This document shows positions 16,752 to 25,227 of a DNA stretch of 64,000 nt, piece by piece; position 1 is the first letter of the stretch; every line of letters begins with the position of its first letter. The translations under genes were made by a program, and so were the position numbers. Below the pieces are notes generated by a model that did no database searches, was not told where the DNA came from, and was given only the letters and a program-made list of their open reading frames with translations. The DNA comes from Chitinophagaceae bacterium (lineage in GTDB: Bacteria; Bacteroidota; Bacteroidia; Chitinophagales; Chitinophagaceae), in assembly GCA_016722465.1 (NCBI GenBank), contig JADKJC010000004.1, positions 186,001 to 250,000 on the forward strand. Reading direction: 5' to 3'.

Positions 16752-17713
16752 ATGAGACCCGTTCACTTTTTCATAGCCGTATTCATTTTTTTAGTAACAG
16801 GCTGTACTGATACCAATGAGAAACCGGAGGGTAAAAGTGGTCATTTACCTGATGTGGACAGCATCAGCCTTGTGAACAAAGTGGATACAAAAGAGCTGGT
16901 TGACCTGTCCGAAACAAGAAACATTCCGGAGCTGCTTTGCCAGGGATGGGAGCTGGAAGATGATCTTGAAGTGATCAGGGACAACAGCGAAGCACAGGGC
17001 GTATATCCATTCCGGAGTTTTTATTTTGCAACGGACTACACTTTTATAAAAATCCGAGAAACGCAATGGAATATGGCCGCTGGTCGTATAACGATACCCG
17101 GAAAACCATTACGCTGAACTACAGCAGCGGCGGAAGTGATGAATACACGATCGCTGCTATTGGCGCCAATGAACTCATTTTGATCAATAGCGGTATAGAA
17201 AGTATTACCCAGTTGAAATTCATTGCAGCAGGAAAAAGGCATAGCGATAAATCAGCAGATCCTTATTATATTGATAACAACCGCTGGCGCATCAAACCGA
17301 GGTCATCAGAAACTGATTCATTGATAAAAAAACGCCTGAAAGACTGCCTGCATTTTTACATTCTTTTTTACAGGAACAATCTTGCCAAAGAAGAAAAGAT
17401 CATTTCTTTTTATGGACTGCCCACCTGTTTGAAATGGTATGCAGGTGGTATTTATATCGTAAAGGAAAACGAACTTGCTGAGAACTGGTTCGAATGTTTT
17501 TATAATAAAACACAGGCTATGAAAGCATACAGGCTGATGGATGATCTCATTGGTAAAAAATACAAATGGAGCAAAGAGAATATCAGCTGGGTAAAAGAAC
17601 CTGCTGGTACTGGAGCAGATGTATGCCAATTTGTAATCACTTCCGGTTTATGGCTTCATCCGCCCACCTTCTGCCTTCTGCAATCGGTTAGGCCGATTTG
17701 GCTGATCAGCTGA
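16752..17713 (+). CDS. Lipoprotein of unknown function, frameshifted
   Basis: The first frame has a lipoprotein signal (FLVTGC, Cys near residue 18) and a region ELLCQGWELEDDLEVIRDN ... FYFATDYTFIKIRETQWN. At ~17060 the frame moves to 17066-17713, which continues MEYGRWSYNDTRKTITLNYS and reads ~200 more residues. The resulting ~320-residue protein looks like a lipocalin-type stress lipoprotein in its first half (GW-x-L-E/D ... G-x-W), but I do not recognise a family. The last ~25 residues may also be out of frame. Confidence 0.55.
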
Positions 17714-17789
17714 TGCAATGCCCATATTTTGGGTGCTACTCAAAACCATCCGGTCATTTTTTATGTATATGCTTATGGGCAGCAGCCCT

Positions 17790-17822
17790 GAATTTCCTGT
17801 AAAAATATTTTTCAGGAAATTC
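17790..17822. promoter_or_regulatory. Perfect inverted repeat upstream of the YHS operon
   Basis: GAATTTCCTG (17790-17799) and CAGGAAATTC (17813-17822) form a perfect 10-bp inverted repeat with a 13-nt A/T loop, 48 nt before the YHS start. No T-run follows. It could be an operator, an mRNA leader hairpin or a remnant terminator of the upstream lipoprotein gene. Confidence 0.45.
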
Positions 17823-17869
17823 TGTAAGGAATCCTGAATCCCGCCGTATTAAGGGCAAAGCAATAAAAA

Positions 17870-18328
17870 ATGAAAAAGATTTTGGTAACACTATCAGTAT
17901 TTATAATGGCTGCCAGCGTGGTATATGCCCAGGAGCCGTTACGTAAAAAACACTATAACCTGCAAAACGGGCTTGCCATAGAAGGCTACGACCCCGTGGC
18001 TTATTTTACAAATAATAAGGCGGTAAAGGGTAAAAAGGAATTTGCTGTTTATGACCAGGGGGCTACCTACTATTTTTCCTCAACCGAAAATAAGGAGCTG
18101 TTTAAAAGCAACCCTTCCAGATACGAACCGGAATATGGAGGCTGGTGTGCTTATGCGATGGGGGCAAAAGGAGAAAAGTATCGGTGGATCCAGGTACATT
18201 CAAAATTTTAAATGGCAAACTCTTCCTCTTTTACAACAAGTTTTTCAATAACACTTTAAAGACTGGAATAAAGATGAGAACAACCTGCGTACAAAGCAGA
18301 TGCCAACTGGGCAAAAATATTTCATTAA
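17870..18328 (+). CDS. Exported YHS-domain protein (one frameshift)
   Basis: A signal peptide (MKKILVTLSVFIMAASVVYA) is followed by a YHS domain: GLAIEGYDPVAYF, YYFSSTENKELFKSNPSRYE and YGGWCAYAMGAKGEK with the conserved Cys. The given frame stops at 18211. A single-base indel near 18178 restores VSVDPGTFKILNGKLFLFYN and an end at 18326-18328, as in intact family members. YHS proteins in the periplasm are thought to bind metals. This is the first gene of a tight plus-strand run (DoxX 18 nt later). Confidence 0.75.
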
Positions 18329-18346
18329 TCTTTAAACAATTATACA

Positions 18347-18757
18347 ATGTCATTCAATTTTACAACGGTTGGCACATGGCTGTTAAAGTTACTGGCGGCA
18401 GTCATTATGTTACAAACACTGTACTTCAAATTCACTGCGGCAGAGGAATCGGTGTATATTTTTTCTCAGCTTGGTATGGAACCTTATGGACGAATCAGTA
18501 TTGGTGTAATGGAATTGATCGCTTCTGTGCTGATCCTTTATCCCAGAACAACCGCCTTTGGTGCAGCGCTGGCCATTGGCTTAATGTCAGGAGCCATATT
18601 TTTTCATCTTAGCAAACTGGGCATCGCAGTGCAGGGTGATGGGGGGCAGTTATTTATTTATGCATTGCTGGTGTTGCTTGCCAGTGTTGTACTGCTCATC
18701 ATTTACAGGCAGCAGCTTTATCAATTCGTCAAACTAAATCCAAAATACAGGATATGA
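18347..18757 (+). CDS. DoxX-family membrane protein
   Basis: The 136-residue protein has four membrane helices (about 10-28, 45-66, 72-92, 100-120) with the DoxX pattern (LLKLLAAVIMLQTLYFKF near the N-terminus, GVMELIASVLILYPRTTA). DoxX proteins sit in the inner membrane and are linked to redox or thiol stress in other bacteria. The stop overlaps the next gene's start by 4 nt, so the two are translationally coupled. Confidence 0.8.
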   Translation: MSFNFTTVGTWLLKLLAAVIMLQTLYFKFTAAEESVYIFSQLGMEPYGRISIGVMELIASVLILYPRTTAFGAALAIGLMSGAIFFHLSKLGIAVQGDGGQLFIYALLVLLASVVLLIIYRQQLYQFVKLNPKYRI

Positions 18758-19490
18758 AACAAATAACATTGTTGTTAACTGGTATTCTCATTACCACCGT
18801 TTCATTTGCCCAACAAAAAAGTACGGTTGTAAATAAAAACCAGTTGCTAGATTTAGCTGCAACAATCGGAAGCTCCAGGGGTTCCGCAGCTTTGTCCTAT
18901 GTGTACAACTGGAAACTGGGTAAAAAGAAAAAATGGGAAGCAGGGCTGGGGGCAAGGTTCACCAGCAGCTTTGGTACCAAACAGGAATATACTACTGCCC
19001 CGGCAAGATTGGCAAGAACCAACACAACTCCTTTTCTGATTGTATTCGCCGGTCAAAAACGGAGAACTGGGATACACTGACGGTACAGCGGCCATGGGCT
19101 AATGCACTTAATCTAACAGCCAACATTGGTTATAATTTCAACAGTAAATGGAGTACAGGTTTTAATATCGACCTGGTTGGTTTCGCCTTTGGCAGAAAAT
19201 CAGCAGCCGTACTCACCAGCAATGGTATTACAAGAACAGAGCCTGCAGCAAAGGTCTCCGGTTTCAACCTGCTGCTTACCGGCGACCTTGACTACGGTAA
19301 TCTGAATTCAGAATTCTTCCTGAAATATCAACTGGATCACCGGTGGGGTATCCGTGGGGTTTACCAGTTTATTTTTAACGAATATAAAACCAGCAGTATC
19401 AAACAAACTGCACCCGATGGTACTGAAGTGGACCGTTTCAGGAGTAAGGCCAATAATTTCGGACTGGCTGTATCTTATCAACTAAAATAA
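18754..19490 (+). CDS. Outer-membrane beta-barrel-like protein (one frameshift)
   Basis: A signal peptide (MKQITLLLTGILITTVSFAQ) is followed by alternating amphipathic strands (ALSYVYNWKLGKKKKWEAGL; LNLTANIGYNFNSKWSTGFN; YQLDHRWGIRGVYQFIF) and ends in YQLK, the form of an 8- to 10-strand barrel. The frame breaks near 19050; translation continues in the frame ending at 19490. No family is recognised. Given its operon position, a porin or OmpA-like barrel in the outer membrane is inferred. Confidence 0.6.
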
Positions 19491-19496
19491 ATTACT

Positions 19497-19919
19497 ATGA
19501 AAAAGTCATTGACCGGATTATTACTTGCAGTATCATTGCTGGCTGCCTGTAAAAAGGAAAAAACAGATTCAACGATTGTGGCAATGGATACTGTGGATAC
19601 GACCGCACAGTTAAAATACAGGGGTGTATTTACAAACGGGCCATACGGCAGCACCATGGGAATTGCAAAGATTTACGCCAGGGCAAACCTATACACACTG
19701 GCGCTGGACAGTTTTACAGTTAGTAACGGCCCCGACCTGCATGTGTATGTTTCAAAAGAATTGCAGCCGTTGAATTTTATCGACCTGGGTGTATTGCGAA
19801 CAACCAGCGGCACACAACTGTATAGCATCAGTGGTATGCCCGATTTTATGGAGTACAAATATGCATTGATCCATTGCCAGCAATTTGATCATTTGTTTGG
19901 GAGCGCCAATCTTCAGTAA
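19497..19919 (+). CDS. DM13-domain lipoprotein
   Basis: The 140-residue protein has a lipobox (LLAAC, Cys ~18), a short linker and a DM13 domain (YRGVFTNGP ... GIAKIYA ... LDSFTVSNGPDLHVYVSKE ... SISGMPDFMEYKYALIHCQQ). The lone Cys in ALIHCQQF is the residue proposed to serve in electron transfer in DM13 proteins. It lies 6 nt after the barrel gene and 2 nt before the YceI gene. Confidence 0.8.
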   Translation: MKKSLTGLLLAVSLLAACKKEKTDSTIVAMDTVDTTAQLKYRGVFTNGPYGSTMGIAKIYARANLYTLALDSFTVSNGPDLHVYVSKELQPLNFIDLGVLRTTSGTQLYSISGMPDFMEYKYALIHCQQFDHLFGSANLQ

Positions 19920-19921
19920 GT

Positions 19922-20461
19922 ATGAAAAAGCTGTTAATAATATTGTTGCTTAATGTTTGCGGAATAATTGGATTTTCCCAAATTTACAATGCGGTTGATG
20001 CCGGTTCTGAAGTAAAGTTCAGCATCAGAAATTTTGGGCTAACTGTAAACGGTAGCTTTAAGGGCCTGGAGGGGAAGATCAGCTTTGATCCAGCCAGCAT
20101 TACAGCAGCATCTTTTAATGTAAGTATGGAGGCTGCTACGGTGAATACCGGCAATGGCTCAAGAGACAGGCATTTAAAGAAGGATGATTATTTTGATGTG
20201 GCAAAATATCAGAAATTATTATTTCTGTCTTCAAAAGTTACTGCCGCTGCAGGCGCAGGCAATTATATGAGGCAGGGAAGCCTTACCATTAAAGGAATCA
20301 CCAAGCAGGTTTCTTTTCCATTCACAGCTACTGCCGCTGCAAATGGATACAGGTTTTCAGGACAATTTAAAATTAACCGGAGTGATTTTAAAGTAGGTGG
20401 AGGCAGCTGGGTTTTGTCCGACGAGTTAACAGTTTCATTAAATGTTTCAGCTATAAAATAG
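19922..20461 (+). CDS. YceI-family periplasmic protein
   Basis: A signal peptide (ends near ...IIGFSQ) precedes a YceI lipocalin-like domain (VKFSIRNFGLTVNGSFKGLE, RDRHLKKDDYFDVAKY, GSLTIKGITKQVSFPFTATA). YceI proteins bind polyisoprenoid or similar amphiphiles in the periplasm and are associated with electron-transport or stress operons. It is close-packed between DM13 and DinB genes. Confidence 0.85.
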   Translation: MKKLLIILLLNVCGIIGFSQIYNAVDAGSEVKFSIRNFGLTVNGSFKGLEGKISFDPASITAASFNVSMEAATVNTGNGSRDRHLKKDDYFDVAKYQKLLFLSSKVTAAAGAGNYMRQGSLTIKGITKQVSFPFTATAAANGYRFSGQFKINRSDFKVGGGSWVLSDELTVSLNVSAIK

Positions 20462-20467
20462 TCAAAT

Positions 20468-20983
20468 ATGAATCAACCGGTTTTACATTTTAAATCATCT
20501 ATCAGCAGTGCTTTTAAACAGGTATCGTCTGTAATGCTTGCCCTTTCTGATGAACAATACAGCATGCCCGGAAACAACCTGTTCGGTGCTACTATCGGGC
20601 AGCATGTAAGGCATATCATTGAATTGTTTATGGAACTGGAGAATGGTTATGGCACCGGTGTGGTGAATTATGAAAAACGAAAAAGGGATTACCGTATTGA
20701 AACAGACCGTTCTTTTGCAGCTTCTTTACTGACTTTTATTTTGAATGCTGTTGAAAAAGAGAATAAGGTGTTGATGCTGGAAGCCGGGTTTAATGACAAT
20801 ACAGAAGAACAGGTATTGCTGCATACAAACTATTACAGGGAACTGGCTTATAATCTTGAGCATACCATTCACCACATGGCATTGATCAGGGTAGGCGTAA
20901 ATGAATTATCCGCTGTGAAAGTAGATCAGGATTTTGGTATTGCGCCGGCCACCATCAAATACCGAAAGGCATGTGTACAGTAA
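20468..20983 (+). CDS. DinB-like protein
   Basis: The 171-residue cytosolic protein has a DinB/YfiT four-helix bundle pattern with His residues where the metal triad is expected (IGQHVRHIIELF near residue 45; LEHTIHHMALIRVGV near 140). DinB-like proteins include thiol S-transferases, for example bacillithiol-dependent ones in other phyla. The thiol used here is unknown. The end overlaps the NRDE gene by 13 nt. Confidence 0.75.
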   Translation: MNQPVLHFKSSISSAFKQVSSVMLALSDEQYSMPGNNLFGATIGQHVRHIIELFMELENGYGTGVVNYEKRKRDYRIETDRSFAASLLTFILNAVEKENKVLMLEAGFNDNTEEQVLLHTNYYRELAYNLEHTIHHMALIRVGVNELSAVKVDQDFGIAPATIKYRKACVQ

Positions 20984-21692
20984 CTTATATTCCCTCAGCA
21001 GATGGCTGTTACCTCACTTCCAGCAGGGATGAACATGCAGCAAGACCCGGAGCAATAGCCCCGGCAGTGTATCAACATAACGGAACCGTATTGCTGTATC
21101 CAAAAGATGCAAAAGCCAATGGCAGCTGGATTGCTTTTACCCAAACAGGGAATGCTGCTGTATTGCTGAATGGGGCTTTTGTAAAACACATTGTTAAGCC
21201 GTCTTACCGTAAAAGCAGGGGATTGATTTTTTTAGACATTATCGCTCACCCACAACCGGAATTTTGTTTTATGGGAAAGAACCTTGAGGGAATTGAACCA
21301 TTTACCATCATTCTTTTTTACAGGGCTGCTTATTTGAAGGCCGGTGGGATGGAGCGGAAAAGCATTTTGTACAACTGGATGAAAGCTGTGCACATATCTG
21401 GAGCAGCGCTACTTTGTACAGCCCGGAAATGACCGGCAGGCGAAAGCAGTGGTTTGAACAATGGCTTACTGAAACGGATAGCCCAACAGAAGCTTCCATT
21501 TTTAATTTTCATCGTTTTGCAGGCGATGGTGATCATACCAACAGTATATTCATGAACAGGGATAGCCAGCTGTTCACTGTAAGTATTACTTGTATTGCAA
21601 TGAATGCCGAAGAAGCCAGTATGCAGTATTTTGATGCTAAGCATAACTGCACCACACAGCATTCATTGTCATTTGAAACCGTCAATCGCTAA
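20971..21692 (+). CDS. NRDE (TANGO2-like) protein, frameshifted
   Basis: The first frame (20971-21432) begins MCTVTYIPSADGCYLTSSRD, the N-terminal Cys and (here) SRDE form of the NRDE motif. The rest lies in overlapping frames that give SSATLYSPEMTGRRKQWFEQ, IFNFHRFAGDGDHTNSIFMN and SVTITCIAMNAEE-like ends to 21692. Breaks are near 21310 and 21345. TANGO2/NRDE proteins are Ntn-hydrolase-like with an N-terminal Cys. Heme trafficking has been proposed for some members; the function here is uncertain. Confidence 0.75.
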
Positions 21693-21710
21693 TAGATCAA
21701 CCCTGCTACA

Positions 21711-22781
21711 ATGTTTAAAAAATTACAACAGCAATCGTGGTTCATTAAGCTTACCAATTGGGAATATTGGCCATTCAATCTTGTTTATGTGCCCATATAT
21801 CTTTACTGGATATGGCTCTTTATCCGGGTAAGGTCTGTTTTCTTTTTTAATACTTCCAATCCGTTAATAAAGAACGGAGGGTTTTTACTGGAGAGTAAAA
21901 AGGAAATCTATGACCTGATACCAGAGGAATATTACCCGGCCACTTTGTTTTTTAAAACCGGCACTGCTTATAAAAATGTATGTATAGAAGTGACAAGGGC
22001 AGGATTGGAGTTTCCCCTGATCGCCAAACCCGATATCGGTATGAGGGGTTTGATGGTTCAGAAGATCAATACCCCTGAAGAATTAATGGCCTATACCCAA
22101 CATGCCAACGTGAATTTTTTGGTACAGGATTTTATTGAATATGAGAATGAAGTGGGGCTTTTTTACTACCGCTATCCAAATGAAAGAAAAGGGCACATTT
22201 CCGGTATTGTAGGGAAAGAATTTTTATCAGTTACCGGTGACGGTGTTTCCACCATAGAAACCCTGCTGATGAAGGACCAGCGCTTTATCCTGCAATTACC
22301 GGTATTAAAAGAAACACATGCCGAAACATTAAACATAGTATTGCAGCAGGGTGAACATCATTTGCTGGTGCCTTATGGCAATCATTCCCGGGGATCAAAA
22401 TTTATCGACATCAGTAACCTGATTGATGATGAATTAGAGACTGCGATTGATAAGGTTTGCATACAAATACCTGAATTTTATTTTGGCAGGATGGATATCC
22501 GCTACAATACCTGGGAGGAGCTGAAACAGGGAAAGAACTTTTCCATCATTGAACTGAATGGTGCAGGCAGTGAACCTACCCATATTTATGACCCAATCCA
22601 TTCCATCTTTTTTGCATGGAAAGAAATAATCAGGCACCTGAATATCCTGCAAAAGATCAGCAGGATCAATCATCAACGGACCAGGATACCATACATGGAT
22701 TTCACTTCTGGTATTCGCATGCTGAAAGAGAATACAGATTATGTAAAATTGATCAGCGTTAACCTTAAACAGTCTGTATAG
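21711..22781 (+). CDS. ATP-grasp protein with N-terminal membrane helix
   Basis: The 356-residue protein has one N-terminal hydrophobic segment (residues ~18-40, FNLVYVPIYLYWIWLFIRVR). A D-Ala-D-Ala-ligase-like ATP-grasp domain follows: FPLIAKPDIGMRGLMVQKI, FLVQDFIEYENEVGLFYYRY and the metal-binding FGRMDIRYNT ... SIIELNGAGSEPTHIYDP. It probably ligates a carboxylate to an amine or thiol at the inner membrane. It is the last enzyme gene of the run that begins with YHS. Confidence 0.75.
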   Translation: MFKKLQQQSWFIKLTNWEYWPFNLVYVPIYLYWIWLFIRVRSVFFFNTSNPLIKNGGFLLESKKEIYDLIPEEYYPATLFFKTGTAYKNVCIEVTRAGLEFPLIAKPDIGMRGLMVQKINTPEELMAYTQHANVNFLVQDFIEYENEVGLFYYRYPNERKGHISGIVGKEFLSVTGDGVSTIETLLMKDQRFILQLPVLKETHAETLNIVLQQGEHHLLVPYGNHSRGSKFIDISNLIDDELETAIDKVCIQIPEFYFGRMDIRYNTWEELKQGKNFSIIELNGAGSEPTHIYDPIHSIFFAWKEIIRHLNILQKISRINHQRTRIPYMDFTSGIRMLKENTDYVKLISVNLKQSV

Positions 22782-22865
22782 TTGTTGCCGCTATATGTTA
22801 ACAGGCTTCGGTTATTTAAACATATCTCCTTATTTTGCGTTACAGGAAATTAATTCAACACTGTA

Positions 22866-23432
22866 ATGCAGGAACATCTTTTAGCTCTTAACCCAGATAA
22901 ATGGGTGGAAAAATATGCTGACATATTGTATGCATACACCATTGTAAGGGTAAACGATGTACAGCAGGCAGAGGATATTGTGCAAAATGTTTTCTTAAGT
23001 GCCTGGAAGGCGAGGGATACCTACAAAGGACAGGCTTCGGAAAAAAACTGGCTCTATGCCATCCTCAAGAATAAAATTGTTGATCATTTCCGCAAGCAAT
23101 CTGCCAGCCGTATTACATTGGCCACAGGAGAGGAGGAATTATATTTTGATGAAAGTGAACACTGGACAGATGAGGCAGCGCCAAAAGACTGGGGCAGCAA
23201 TACGGTGCAACCCGTTGAGTCGAAGGAATTCTATTCAATACTGGAGCAATGCAGGCAAAAGCTAAAAGATATACAGCAGAAAGTGTTTGTGATGAAATAC
23301 ATGGAAGATGCAGATTCTGAAGAAATTTGTAAGCTTCTTAACATTACTGCGTCTAACTATTGGGTATTGATACACAGGGCCAAGTTGCACCTGCGTAAAT
23401 GCCTCGAAAAAAACTGGATAGGTATTAACTGA
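22866..23432 (+). CDS. ECF sigma factor
   Basis: The 188-residue protein has sigma-70 region 2 (QQAEDIVQNVFLSAWKAR, LYAILKNKIVDHFRK) and region 4 (LKDIQQKVFVMKYMEDADSE ... SNYWVLIHRAKLHLRKCL). It is followed with a 1-nt overlap by a small zinc-finger protein, the classic sigma/anti-sigma layout. It may direct transcription of the envelope/redox genes upstream or of unlinked genes. Confidence 0.88.
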   Translation: MQEHLLALNPDKWVEKYADILYAYTIVRVNDVQQAEDIVQNVFLSAWKARDTYKGQASEKNWLYAILKNKIVDHFRKQSASRITLATGEEELYFDESEHWTDEAAPKDWGSNTVQPVESKEFYSILEQCRQKLKDIQQKVFVMKYMEDADSEEICKLLNITASNYWVLIHRAKLHLRKCLEKNWIGIN

Positions 23433-23683
23433 TGAGTCAATTTCGTTTTATATGGTTAAGCTGTAAAAAAGCCACTTTCCTGATGTCGAAAAAGGAAGAA
23501 GGCAAACTTACGCCCATTGAAAGCGTCCAGTTAAAACTGCACCTTCGGATTTGTGATTTTTGCTCCCGCTTTCAAAAACAGGCAAAATTTTTTACCAGCC
23601 ACGCCATGCACACACATGAACACCTGCCGGCAACATTGAGTGAAGAAAAAAAGGAAGTGATCAGGTCATTGATGAAAGATTAA
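23432..23683 (+). CDS. Small zf-HC2-like putative anti-sigma factor
   Basis: The 83-residue protein has Cys11 (SCKKATFLMSKKEEGKLT) and a HxxxCxxC zinc motif at H37, C41, C44 (LHLRICDFCSRF), the anti-sigma zinc-finger pattern. There is no membrane helix, so it is soluble. It starts inside the ECF sigma stop codon (TGATG). Binding and zinc- or redox-controlled release of the ECF factor is inferred. Confidence 0.8.
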   Translation: MSQFRFIWLSCKKATFLMSKKEEGKLTPIESVQLKLHLRICDFCSRFQKQAKFFTSHAMHTHEHLPATLSEEKKEVIRSLMKD

Positions 23684-24180
23684 TTGGTTCTCCGGCTCCT
23701 GATCCGAACAATTTTTTGTTTGATCAAATTTTCTTTGCTGCAGGTAAAAAGTTTCAGCAGTTCAAGGTTAGGAATATTGTTTGGCAGATTTTCAAGTTCA
23801 TCCGCTTTCATTACATCAATGCCTGTAATAAAATATTCATCTATCCTAAAGATGTCCGGGTCTTTTATAATGTTGTTATTAACCATAAAAATACAGGCAA
23901 ATGAATCAGCCAGCTGGTATTTAGTGATAATGTCTTTAGTGGTAACCCATTTTAAAACAGCTGATTTTTTTATGCTGATAAATACCTTGCTATTGGGAGC
24001 CATGGAGTCCTTCCCTTTAACCACATTCACTTTTTCAATTTTTTGATGATCAAAAAGCTGGATTGAATTAACCCTTACAGAATCAACATAATATTCCGGG
24101 TTGCTGTTTACCGGCGCTCTTTTTTGTGCAAGGGCACAAACCATGAAGCAAATAAATAGTATTGAATGAAATATTTTCAT
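23680..24180 (-). CDS. Exported protein of unknown function
   Basis: The 166-residue protein begins with a signal peptide (MKIFHSILFICFMVCALAQ) and shows a strand-rich body (SIQLFDHQKIEKVNVVKG; KVFISIKKSAVLKW) reminiscent of TonB-plug-like segments in Bacteroidota. There are no clear motifs. It converges with the zinc-finger gene and overlaps its end by 4 nt. Confidence 0.6.
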   Translation of the reverse strand: MKIFHSILFICFMVCALAQKRAPVNSNPEYYVDSVRVNSIQLFDHQKIEKVNVVKGKDSMAPNSKVFISIKKSAVLKWVTTKDIITKYQLADSFACIFMVNNNIIKDPDIFRIDEYFITGIDVMKADELENLPNNIPNLELLKLFTCSKENLIKQKIVRIRSRRTN

Positions 24181-24397
24181 GACATCATTTTAAATGGTAT
24201 GAAGATATAATTTGTTGCCTGAACATGCTTTGATAATCCGGTTCAATTGCCCATTCACAAGTAATATTTCCTGCTCACGTATTTTTTATCCCTGTTCAGC
24301 TATTATCTTTTTTTGTGTTTTGTACAGGCTGCTATTTTCACCATGCGAATAATTATTGCGTTCGATTATACCCGGATCATAACTGTAAACTGAAAAA

Positions 24398-25024
24398 ATG
24401 ACTGAGCAAAAAATGTTGGAAGGTCTTCATAGGCGTTTTGGTCAACATACAATGAATAAGATAATCAGCGAATCTGACGTACAGGAATTTACACCCAACA
24501 CCGTATTGCTGAGGGAAGGGCAATACGTAAAAGCGGTGCCGATTGTTTTGAAAGGGCTTGTCAACGTGCATGCCGGGGATTCTGCCAAAGAGATATTGCT
24601 GTATTATATTCAGCCGGAAGAGAGCTGTATCATGTCTTTTTCTGCCTGCCTTCAAAACAGGAAAAGCAGGGTAACAGCAGTCGTGAAGGAAGATACAACG
24701 GCCATTCTTTTACCGGCAGATAAACTTGCAGCCTGGTTGTTGGAATTCCCGGAACTTAACCAATTATTCTACCAGCAATTCGATCTGCGGTACACTGCTA
24801 TGATCGATACCATTCACAATCTCCTGTTTGATAAATTAGAAAAACGCCTGTTGGATTACCTGGGGGATAAAATTACGATCACCCGCAGGAACCCGATCAA
24901 AATATCTCACAAGGAGATCGCAGCAGATTTGGGTACGGCAAGAGAAGTGGTAAGCCGGTTGATAAAAAAACTGGAACACCTCGAAAAACTAAAACAACAT
25001 TATGACAGCATAGAATTATTTTAA
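24398..25024 (+). CDS. Crp/Fnr-family transcription regulator
   Basis: The 208-residue protein has an N-terminal cyclic-nucleotide-binding-like domain (NTVLLREGQYVKAVPIVLKG; a Cys pair near ESCIMSFSACLQ) and a C-terminal winged helix (ISHKEIAADLGTAREVVSRL). No CxxC-type FeS cluster is evident, so the signal is unknown. A palindromic site starts 4 nt past its stop codon, in front of the next promoter. Confidence 0.85.
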   Translation: MTEQKMLEGLHRRFGQHTMNKIISESDVQEFTPNTVLLREGQYVKAVPIVLKGLVNVHAGDSAKEILLYYIQPEESCIMSFSACLQNRKSRVTAVVKEDTTAILLPADKLAAWLLEFPELNQLFYQQFDLRYTAMIDTIHNLLFDKLEKRLLDYLGDKITITRRNPIKISHKEIAADLGTAREVVSRLIKKLEHLEKLKQHYDSIELF

Positions 25025-25027
25025 CGG

Positions 25028-25043
25028 GGTGACTTTGGTCACC
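25028..25043. promoter_or_regulatory. Crp/Fnr-like palindromic operator
   Basis: GGTGAC-TTTG-GTCACC is a perfect palindrome (6-bp arms, 4-nt centre), similar in form to Crp/Fnr half sites (TGA ... TCA). Its centre lies about 33 nt before the -7 element at 25065-25072, giving roughly -42 relative to transcription start, the class II activator position. The regulator encoded just upstream is the natural candidate to bind it. Confidence 0.6.
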
Positions 25044-25064
25044 TAAAAATAAAATTTCCGGAAA

Positions 25065-25072
25065 TACCTTTG
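25065..25072 (+). promoter_or_regulatory. -7 element TACCTTTG
   Basis: TACCTTTG matches TAnnTTTG. No good -33 TTTG is present; the region is occupied by the palindrome at 25028-25043, consistent with an activator-dependent promoter. It would give the secreted protein at 25228 a leader of about 150 nt. Confidence 0.5.
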
Positions 25073-25227
25073 TTTTATAAACGAGAATTTAAAACTTATC
25101 TCTTTATCCTCCTTGCTGAACCATGCTCAATTGATCCTTCAGGGCCGTAAGTTTTCAGTTTTCTTCCTGGTAGCATCCCTTCCGTGGCGAAGGGGTCAAA
25201 ATTTTGTAAACTAATAAAATATACTAT

